9,302 nucleotides of DNA from Actinomycetes bacterium (GTDB lineage: Bacteria > Actinomycetota > Acidimicrobiia > Acidimicrobiales > Microtrichaceae): assembly GCA_023423215.1 (NCBI GenBank), contig JAFAFZ010000018.1:1-9302 (forward strand). Direction: 5' to 3'. Positions 1 through 5,736 of this stretch are shown here, piece after piece (positions within the stretch are counted from its first letter, which is position 1; every line of letters starts with the position of its first letter). Both the position numbers and the translations under genes were made by a program. The notes beneath the pieces are model-generated. The model ran no database searches and had not been told where the DNA came from. It saw nothing but the letters and a program-made list of their open reading frames with translations.

Positions 1-1035
1 CCCGACCCGCTGCCCGAGGGCGAGGCGGGCGACGTGCTGCGCACCATGCCGATCGAGGCCCCGGAGGGATCGACCGGCCAGCGGATCATGTACCTGACGA
101 CCGACGGCGACGACGACCTGCGCGCCGCGACGGGCACGGTGTACGTCCCGGACGCCGAGGCGCCCGAGGACGGCTGGCCGATCGTCGCCTGGGCGCACGG
201 CACCAGCGGTCTGGCGGCGAAGTGCGCGCCGAGCCGGAACCCGTCACCGCCGCCCGACCACGGCATCGAGGGAGTGCGGGTCTCGGCGGACTACCTGGGG
301 CTCGGGCCCGAGGGCGAGCTGCACCCGTACCTGCAGTCGGTCGCCGAGGGCCACGCCGTCATCGATGCAGTGGCCGCCGCCCGCTCGATGCCGGAGGCGC
401 ACGCCGGTGACGAGTGGGTCGTCGTCGGCGTCTCCCAGGGTGGCCACGCCGCGCTGGTCACGAACGAGATGGCGGCCGAGCGGCTGCCGGAGGCCGAGCT
501 GGTGGGCGCGGCGGCGCTGGCGCCCGGCGCAGAGCTCTCCACCGACTACGGGGACCTGCTGCAGATCCGGGTCATCACGACCATGGCGCTCGTGGGGGCT
601 GCGGCCGAGGACCCGGACATCGTGCTCGACCGCTATCTGAGCCCACCGGTGCGCTCGGCCGCCGCCGCGATCGAGACCGGTTGCGTCGGTGACGTCATCA
701 CGGCGATGGCGCCGCTCGCCGCCGCGCCGGACTACTTCCTCGTGGACCCGCGTGCGGATCCGGTCGGACAGGCGTGGCTCGAGGAGAACAACCCCGGCAA
801 GGTCGTCGGTGCGGCGCCCCTGCTCCTGGTCCAGGGCGGCGCCGATGTCCTGGTGGTGCCGGCCCGTACGCAGGCGCTGTTCGAGCGGCTCTGCGGCATC
901 GGACAGACGGTGCAGATGATCGACGTCCCGACCGCGGACCACGACACGGTGGTCGACGAGTCGGTGACCGAGGTCGGCGCGTGGCTCCGTGCCCGGCTCG
1001 CCGGCGAACCGGCCACGGACGACTGCCCGAGCTGA
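1..1035 (+). CDS. Secretory-lipase-type alpha/beta hydrolase, 5' end missing
   Basis: The reading frame is open from base 1 and ends at TGA 1033-1035, so the gene starts before the window; the GTG at 34 is probably internal. The visible 344 residues fit the secretory lipase (LIP) branch of the alpha/beta hydrolases, which cleave ester bonds of lipids or small esters outside the cell. Numbering from base 1, HGTSG at 66-70 fits the oxyanion region and the nucleophile elbow GVSQGG carries Ser145. Asp282 (in GGADVLV) and His314 (in ADHDTVV) complete a plausible Ser-Asp-His triad. ADYLGLG and a following HPYL are also typical of the family. Four cysteines (75, 228, 298, 342) could form disulfides, which suits export. 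A signal peptide would lie upstream and cannot be seen. The gene is convergent with the phosphatase-fold gene at 1115. Substrate is unknown; the catalytic fold is fairly certain. Confidence 0.85.
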   Translation, partial: PDPLPEGEAGDVLRTMPIEAPEGSTGQRIMYLTTDGDDDLRAATGTVYVPDAEAPEDGWPIVAWAHGTSGLAAKCAPSRNPSPPPDHGIEGVRVSADYLGLGPEGELHPYLQSVAEGHAVIDAVAAARSMPEAHAGDEWVVVGVSQGGHAALVTNEMAAERLPEAELVGAAALAPGAELSTDYGDLLQIRVITTMALVGAAAEDPDIVLDRYLSPPVRSAAAAIETGCVGDVITAMAPLAAAPDYFLVDPRADPVGQAWLEENNPGKVVGAAPLLLVQGGADVLVVPARTQALFERLCGIGQTVQMIDVPTADHDTVVDESVTEVGAWLRARLAGEPATDDCPS

Positions 1036-1056
1036 CGAGCCGCCGCTGCTCGATCC

Positions 1057-1095
1057 GTTCGTCGACGTACCCCGTGTCGGCGTACCTCGACGAAC
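1057..1095. terminator. Hairpin between convergent genes, probable bidirectional terminator
   Basis: Bases 1057-1070 (GTTCGTCGACGTAC) pair with 1082-1095 (GTACCTCGACGAAC), 14 pairs with a single mismatch around an 11-base loop. It lies in the 79-base gap between two convergent stop codons (1035 and 1115). There is no T-run on either side, which is common for GC-rich actinobacterial terminators but leaves the call inferential. Confidence 0.55.
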
Positions 1096-1114
1096 AGATC
1101 GGTTCCGCCGGCGG

Positions 1115-1927
1115 TCAGAGCTCGATCTCGGCGACGACGCCGGCGTGGTCCGAGGCCCACACGCCGTCGACGGCAGCGCACGCGAAGCGGTCCACGGACC
1201 GCACCTCGGGGATCAGCCCGGCGGGGGTCGGCCCTGCCAGCAGGTGGTCGATGCGCGACGACGGCTCGCGGGTCGCACGCACGTGCGGGTTCGCGCGGTC
1301 CCACGTCCACCCCGGGTCTGCGTCGTCGGCGTAGCGCCAGAGGTCGAGCACCACGAAGCCGTCGACCGCCGGCGCGGCCTTGTGACCGCAGAACCGGCGC
1401 ACCTCGTCGGAGTCGGGCTCGGCGTTCAGGTCACCCGCGACGAGCACCGTCTCGTCCTCGCGACGGTGGTCCACGAGTGCGGTCGCCAGGGTGATGAGCT
1501 GCTCGGAGCGCACGACCGGGTCGAGCGGCGAGGACGAGAGCTGGACCGACGCCACGCGCACCGGGCCGTCCGGGGTCTCGACGCGGGCGAGGGTCGCGGC
1601 GCGCCGTTCGGCGACGCCGTCACGGCACGGCAGCTCGACCACGGCGAGCTCCTCGATCGGCCACCGCGAGAGCAGCACGTTGTCGACCCGCAGGTCCAGG
1701 CCGACTCGGTCGCTCCACCACTCTGCGCCGACGGCACGACCCCGACCGACGTGCAGGCCGAGCGCCTCGGCGAGCTCGGCGGCAACGTCCACCGTGGCGT
1801 CCGCCCGGACCTCCTGCAGGCAGCACAGGTCCGGCGCGACCTCGATCAGCGCGGCGCGCGCCCCGTCGGTCCGGGCGCCGAGGTCGGGACCGATCGCCCA
1901 CAGGTTCCAGGTGCACCAGCGCAACAT
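1115..1927 (-). CDS. Endonuclease/exonuclease/phosphatase (EEP) family protein
   Basis: This 270-residue protein has the DNase I/EEP fold, a metal-dependent phosphodiesterase or phosphatase superfamily whose members act on nucleic acids, phosphoinositides or sphingolipids. Visible motifs in order are TWNLW with Asn8, LQEV with Glu39 (metal ligand), GDLN with Asp166 and Asn168, a late RIDHLL, and SDH with Asp260 and His261 near the C-terminus. The usual 'THL' strand before the GDLN motif reads VQLSSSPLD here, so the conserved histidine is Gln129. There is no signal peptide or membrane segment, so it is probably cytoplasmic. I chose ATG 1927 because the fold begins right after it, and both a CAGGG stretch and a -10-like hexamer precede it. 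A GTG at 1963 in the same frame would add 12 residues with no motif. The gene is divergent from the TetR gene. The substrate cannot be inferred. Confidence 0.85.
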   Translation of the reverse strand: MLRWCTWNLWAIGPDLGARTDGARAALIEVAPDLCCLQEVRADATVDVAAELAEALGLHVGRGRAVGAEWWSDRVGLDLRVDNVLLSRWPIEELAVVELPCRDGVAERRAATLARVETPDGPVRVASVQLSSSPLDPVVRSEQLITLATALVDHRREDETVLVAGDLNAEPDSDEVRRFCGHKAAPAVDGFVVLDLWRYADDADPGWTWDRANPHVRATREPSSRIDHLLAGPTPAGLIPEVRSVDRFACAAVDGVWASDHAGVVAEIEL

Positions 1928-1933
1928 CCCGAC

Positions 1934-1939
1934 ACCCTG
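1934..1939 (-). promoter_or_regulatory. Possible -10 element for the EEP gene
   Basis: On the minus strand CAGGGT ends 6 bases before ATG 1927. That would place the transcription start at the A of the ATG, a leaderless arrangement. It matches the actinobacterial TAnnnT pattern only at the A and the last T, and no good -35 is visible. The same bases could instead act as a weak ribosome binding site (GGCAGGG). Confidence 0.3.
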
Positions 1940-1973
1940 CCAGGCCGTCGGCACCCCGGGCACCGGGACCGAC

Positions 1974-2002
1974 TTGGGGATCTACATAGGAAGCCCTATG
2001 TT
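1974..2002 (+). promoter_or_regulatory. Promoter of the tetR-oxidoreductase operon
   Basis: TTGGGG (1974-1979) and TATGTT (1997-2002) are separated by 17 bases and resemble -35 and -10 hexamers (3 of 6 and 4 of 6 consensus matches). The -10 ends 6 bases before GTG 2009, so transcription would start at or next to the start codon. The only purine-rich stretch, AGGAAG at 1988-1993, is 15 bases from the GTG, too far for a ribosome binding site, which favours a leaderless mRNA. Confidence 0.5.
1984..2001. promoter_or_regulatory. Perfect inverted repeat, likely TetR-family operator
   Basis: ACATAGG (1984-1990) and CCTATGT (1995-2001) are exact reverse complements around AAGC. The palindrome covers the spacer and nearly all of the -10 element of the tetR promoter, so a bound dimer would block RNA polymerase. 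It also lies in the divergent gap, about 57 bases upstream of the EEP start. It is AT-rich in a GC-rich neighbourhood, which makes chance less likely. Binding by the adjacent TetR protein is inferred from position. Confidence 0.6.
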
Positions 2003-2008
2003 TTCTGC

Positions 2009-2662
2009 GTGGCGACCAACGAGGAGCGACGCGCCGAGACGCGACAGCGTCTGCTGGCCGCTGCCGCGTCCCTGTTCGCGGAGCGTGGGGTGGACGGCGC
2101 ATCGGTCGACGCCATCGCCGCGCAGGCCGATCGCACCTCTGGTGCGGTCTACGACCACTTCGGCAACAAGGACGGCCTGCTCTTCGCTGTGCTCGACGGC
2201 TGGGTGAACGACGCCGCGACCGTCATCCGCGCCGAGCTGGTGAACGCCACCTCGCTGGACGACCGCCTGGGCGTCCTGTGGCGCAACGTGTCGGCACCCG
2301 TTGCCGGCGACGGCCACTGGATCGCGCTCGAGCACGAGCTGTGGAACCACGCCGCACGCAACCCGGAGATCCGCAACCGCGTCGCCCGCCGCTACCGCGG
2401 CGCCTGGCGAGGCATCACCGAGGCCGTCAACGAGTGGGCGGGCGTCGACGGTGACGTCGGCCCCTCGCTCATCGGGCTGCTCTTCGGGCTCGAGATGGTC
2501 CACCGCGTCGACCCCGACGCCATGCCCGAGGCCCGCGCCGTCGCCTCGCTGCGCAGCCTCATCGCCGGCGTCGGCCCCGAGGGCCCCGCCGACACCCCGA
2601 ACAGTTCCGCCGCCGATCGACGGCTCCTCGATCACGACGTCGCCGACGTCACCACCGTCTGA
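2009..2662 (+). CDS. TetR/AcrR-family transcriptional regulator
   Basis: This 217-residue repressor has the usual TetR length and layout. An N-terminal DNA-binding domain covers about residues 10-56, with the family signature spread over LLAAAASLFAERG, SVDAIAAQAD, and SGAVYDHFGNKDGLL, which includes the recognition helix. An all-helical ligand-binding and dimerisation domain follows to about 187, then a polar, probably disordered tail of about 30 residues. The frame is open far upstream, but the family fold begins just after GTG 2009, and a promoter fits that start as a leaderless one. The next gene begins 16 bases after its stop, so the two are probably co-transcribed. The protein most likely represses its own operon through the palindrome at 1984-2001. 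The inducer is unknown; a substrate of the neighbouring flavoenzyme or a related metabolite is a reasonable guess. Confidence 0.9.
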   Translation: MATNEERRAETRQRLLAAAASLFAERGVDGASVDAIAAQADRTSGAVYDHFGNKDGLLFAVLDGWVNDAATVIRAELVNATSLDDRLGVLWRNVSAPVAGDGHWIALEHELWNHAARNPEIRNRVARRYRGAWRGITEAVNEWAGVDGDVGPSLIGLLFGLEMVHRVDPDAMPEARAVASLRSLIAGVGPEGPADTPNSSAADRRLLDHDVADVTTV

Positions 2663-2678
2663 AAGGACAGACCGCACC

Positions 2679-3818
2679 ATGCGCACACCCATCTGTGACG
2701 AGCTGGGCATCGAGTTCCCGATCTTCGCCTTCACGCACTGCCGCGACGTCGTCGTCGCCGTGTCGAAGGCCGGCGGCTTCGGCGTGCTCGGCGCCGTGGG
2801 CTACTCGCCCGAGCAGCTCGAGGTCGAGCTGAACTGGATCGACGAGCACATCGGCGACCACCCCTACGGCGTCGACATCGTCATCCCGAACAAGTACGAG
2901 GGCATGGACGCCGACATGACCACCGAGGAGCTCACCAAGATGCTCCAGGACATGGTCCCCCAGGGTCACCTCGACTTCGCCCGCGACCTGATGACCAGCC
3001 ACGGCGTGCCGCTCCAGGAGGGCGAGGACGACAACTCGATGCAGCTCATCGGCTGGACCGAGGCGACCGCGACCCCGCAGGTCGAGATCGCGCTGCAGCA
3101 CCCGAAGATGACGCTCATCGCCAACGCGCTGGGCACCCCGCCCGCCGACATGATCGAGCGCATCCACGCCGAGGGCCGCAAGGTCGCGGCGCTGTGCGGC
3201 TCGCCCTACCAGGCGCTGAAGCACGCTGCGGCGGACGTGGACATCATCATCGCCCAGGGCGGCGAGGGCGGCGGCCACTGCGGTGACGTCGGCTCGATCG
3301 TCCTCTGGCCCCAGGTCGCCAGGGCCGTCGCGCCCCGCCCGGTGCTCGCCGCCGGCGGCATCGGCTCCGGCGAGCAGATCGCCGCGGCACTGGCGCTCGG
3401 CTGCCAGGGCGCGTGGACCGGCTCCCAGTGGCTGATGGTCGAGGAGTCCGAGAACACCCCGGTCCAGCAGCAGGCGTACATCGACGCCAACTCGCGCGAC
3501 ACCGTGCGCTCCCGCTCGTTCACCGGCAAGCCCTGCCGCATGCTGAAGAACGACTGGACCGAGGCGTGGGAGAACCCCGAGAACCCCGATCCGCTCGGCA
3601 TGCCGCTGCAGTACATGGTGTCGGGCATCGCGGTCGCCGCGACCCACAAGTGGCCCGACCAGACCGTCGACGTCGCGTTCAACCCCGTCGGCCAGGTGGT
3701 CGGCCAGTTCGAAAAGGTCGAGAAGACGTCGGCCGTCATCGAGCGCTGGGTCAACGAGTACCTCGAGGCGACGTCGCACCTGGACGACCTGAACGCCGCA
3801 GCCGCGAACGCCGGCTGA
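2679..3818 (+). CDS. Nitronate monooxygenase-like FMN-dependent TIM-barrel oxidoreductase
   Basis: This 379-residue protein belongs to the nitronate monooxygenase / 2-nitropropane dioxygenase family. Characterised class I members use FMN and O2 to detoxify alkyl nitronates such as propionate 3-nitronate; other relatives act in lipid or steroid catabolism. The start PICDELGIEFPIF is typical. AQGGEGGGHCGD carries the family's active-site histidine at His200. AAGGIGSGEQIAAALALG is the FMN phosphate-binding loop, followed by the usual GAWTGSQWL. From memory the protein resembles the longer mycobacterial form of about 375 residues, with an insert near residues 65-120, more than the short class I enzymes. 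AAAGGA at about 2661-2667 is a fair ribosome binding site for ATG 2679. The gene follows tetR by 16 bases and is probably controlled by it. The exact substrate is uncertain. Confidence 0.88.
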   Translation: MRTPICDELGIEFPIFAFTHCRDVVVAVSKAGGFGVLGAVGYSPEQLEVELNWIDEHIGDHPYGVDIVIPNKYEGMDADMTTEELTKMLQDMVPQGHLDFARDLMTSHGVPLQEGEDDNSMQLIGWTEATATPQVEIALQHPKMTLIANALGTPPADMIERIHAEGRKVAALCGSPYQALKHAAADVDIIIAQGGEGGGHCGDVGSIVLWPQVARAVAPRPVLAAGGIGSGEQIAAALALGCQGAWTGSQWLMVEESENTPVQQQAYIDANSRDTVRSRSFTGKPCRMLKNDWTEAWENPENPDPLGMPLQYMVSGIAVAATHKWPDQTVDVAFNPVGQVVGQFEKVEKTSAVIERWVNEYLEATSHLDDLNAAAANAG

Positions 3819-3826
3819 CACGCCCG

Positions 3827-3865
3827 GGTCCGCCCGGGAGGAGCCCCATCGCTCCCGGGCGGGCC
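3827..3865. terminator. Strong GC-rich hairpin, probable bidirectional terminator
   Basis: CCGCCCGGGAG (3830-3840) and CTCCCGGGCGG (3852-3862) form a perfect 11-base-pair stem around an 11-base loop. A G-T wobble and two more G-C pairs extend it outward to 3827 and 3865. It sits between the convergent stop codons at 3818 and 3877. No T-run follows on either strand, as is usual in high-GC actinobacteria. Confidence 0.75.
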
Positions 3866-3876
3866 ACGCATCCCCG

Positions 3877-5736
3877 CTACCAGTTTCTGAAGTAGCGCTC
3901 GAGGGCAGTGGCGATACTTGGAGGGGGCTCCTCCAGCACGTTCTGCAGTCGCTCCCAGTCGCCGCTGTCCACCTGTCCCGCAGCGACGATTGGAGTTTGC
4001 CAGTCCGATCCACGCCAAGCGGCCGTTCCGTACTCAAGGAGACGCTCACGGGATCGCTCCAACTCGACGATCCAGGAACGAATGTCCCACAGGCCGCCTT
4101 TAACTCGACGCGGATCCAGCGCACCGGAAAAGATCCGGCCGACGGAACTGGCTACCCACCCGAATATCGGCTCCTCTGCGCCGAGAGGCGGGCCCTCATG
4201 GCCGAGTAGCTCGCCACAACCTTCGAACGCCAAGGCCACGACGTAGCCAGGTAGATCTTCTGGCACCACTCCGGGCGATCCACGCAAACGTTCGGCCACC
4301 TCGGCAATCCGAACAGCGTCACCCCGATACTGCCCGGCGTCTGGAGAGGTCAACCCGGAACTCTCGGCGAAATCAGCAAGCGCCACCACGAGCGCAGAAG
4401 TAGAACTGGCCCGGAGTTGTGATGCCGCGACCTGCCCTGCGAGCGATGCCCCAATCATGAGTGCATCGTTCTGAACGATGGCGTCCGTGACCGACCCCCC
4501 GAGGAACGCGCAGCCGATTGCGAGACACAGAAGTGCTGCTCTCGGTCGATCTGGCGGTTCCGCGATGCCCGCCAACGAGAGACGCGAGATCGAAACCGCC
4601 GAGTTAAAGAACCGCGTGGCGGCGCGGCCCGGCTCCGACATGAAGGTCAATGCGACCGTAGCGGAAATAGCCGAGGCGTAGGCGTCGTGGAGAGTCTCAT
4701 CATCATAAGCCGACCCGATAGCACCGACTGCATGCGCGGCAAGCAGACCCTGCTCACATCTCGATTCGAACACGCGGTAGTCGTCTTGGTGCTGTTCGGA
4801 ACCATGTGCAGAATCATTCAGCAGGAAAGGAGCCAATCCGATGCGGTGTACAATCTCATCCGGCTCAAGCGGCAGGACCTGCAGCTTGTCGAACGCCGCC
4901 GAGAGCAACTCCAGGCGCCGCACTTCACTCGAGGCGATCGCCCTGCGGTCGCTTCGCGATTGAGCGATTCGGAGGATTGATGCAGCTGAATTGTGGCTCG
5001 CAATCCTCACCTGCTTCGCCTCGACCGAACCGGCATCGAACGGATCAAGCTGAGATTCCTGTATAGACTTCATTCCATATAGGACTCTCTCTAGGAGAGC
5101 AGCCGCCAGAGTCTCGGCGGCAGTGCCGCCACTTGACACAGCGTTCGAGAGGTTCGCGACCGATATGTAGTAGTTGACTGTACGACGACGAGGATCGTCT
5201 TCGGCTAGCAAGTATGCGGCTATCGATCTAGCCAGATCTAGCTTCTGATCGTCGTCGGGCAGCGGCTCCAGTACAACTAGAAGAACGTCGGTCAGTTCCT
5301 CGCGGGATGCGCCCTCGCGCTCAAGACGCCTTACCGATGGAAGCACACGTCGAGTCAGAAGCTCCCATCGCTCAGAATCCTCCGATACTGCTGCTAGATC
5401 GGTGCGAACCAGACGCTGCACTTCGGCAGCCCGTCCAGGGTAAGGGACGTCGCTAAGGCGGACGACCCGTGGCGTCGTCCATTCGCTCGGGAAGACACGA
5501 ATCAGATCCGCAACGACATCGCGGACGACCTCTCTAGTCACCCCAATGGATGAGGGAAGCCTGTCGATCAGAACATCGAATGCGTCGGTTTCAACGCGGT
5601 TGGGCCGAATCTCTCGCCTGATGATGTTGAGGTCGACCGACGATTTGCCCGAGTCCAGACTCTGATCTCTATCGTCACTCAGCCCGGAAGGCGGTGCGAG
5701 CGGTTGCCCGTCATCTGGATTCGAGATCTCACTCAC
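3877..5736 (-). CDS. Unrecognised 619-residue protein coupled to the KAP-like NTPase
   Basis: I do not recognise this family. The first 45 or so residues are polar and rich in Ser, Asp and Pro, probably disordered. The rest appears almost wholly alpha-helical with many Leu/Ala-rich amphipathic stretches, as in helical-repeat or scaffold proteins. Residues about 398-421 (ALLCLAIGCAFLGGSV) are the most hydrophobic part and could be a buried helix or a short membrane segment. I see no nucleotide-binding, nuclease, protease or zinc-binding motif. The C-terminal part (about 545-619) is rich in Trp and charged residues. The gene starts at GTG 5736, inside the end of the KAP-like gene with an 8-base overlap (GTGAGTGA), and lacks a clear ribosome binding site. 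Translation is therefore probably coupled and the two products likely work together. It is less GC-rich than the flanking genes. It is the last gene before the 3827-3865 hairpin. It could be an effector, a sensor or an assembly partner. Confidence 0.85.
   Translation of the reverse strand: MSEISNPDDGQPLAPPSGLSDDRDQSLDSGKSSVDLNIIRREIRPNRVETDAFDVLIDRLPSSIGVTREVVRDVVADLIRVFPSEWTTPRVVRLSDVPYPGRAAEVQRLVRTDLAAVSEDSERWELLTRRVLPSVRRLEREGASREELTDVLLVVLEPLPDDDQKLDLARSIAAYLLAEDDPRRRTVNYYISVANLSNAVSSGGTAAETLAAALLERVLYGMKSIQESQLDPFDAGSVEAKQVRIASHNSAASILRIAQSRSDRRAIASSEVRRLELLSAAFDKLQVLPLEPDEIVHRIGLAPFLLNDSAHGSEQHQDDYRVFESRCEQGLLAAHAVGAIGSAYDDETLHDAYASAISATVALTFMSEPGRAATRFFNSAVSISRLSLAGIAEPPDRPRAALLCLAIGCAFLGGSVTDAIVQNDALMIGASLAGQVAASQLRASSTSALVVALADFAESSGLTSPDAGQYRGDAVRIAEVAERLRGSPGVVPEDLPGYVVALAFEGCGELLGHEGPPLGAEEPIFGWVASSVGRIFSGALDPRRVKGGLWDIRSWIVELERSRERLLEYGTAAWRGSDWQTPIVAAGQVDSGDWERLQNVLEEPPPSIATALERYFRNW

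Noticed and set aside
244..942. 232-residue minus-strand open frame opposite the lipase
   Set aside because: Composition is His/Arg-rich noise and the opposite strand encodes a full catalytic triad.
989..2008. Long open plus-strand frame running into the TetR gene, which would make a 557-residue protein
   Set aside because: The extra 340 residues lie antisense to the well-supported EEP gene, are Arg/Val/Asp-rich with no family features, and reflect the scarcity of stops in GC-rich DNA; the TetR fold starts at 2009.
2649..4124. 491-residue minus-strand open frame opposite the oxidoreductase
   Set aside because: It is low-complexity (Gly/Asp/Val/Leu/Arg) and antisense to a clear enzyme, and it also crosses a terminator hairpin; a shadow frame.
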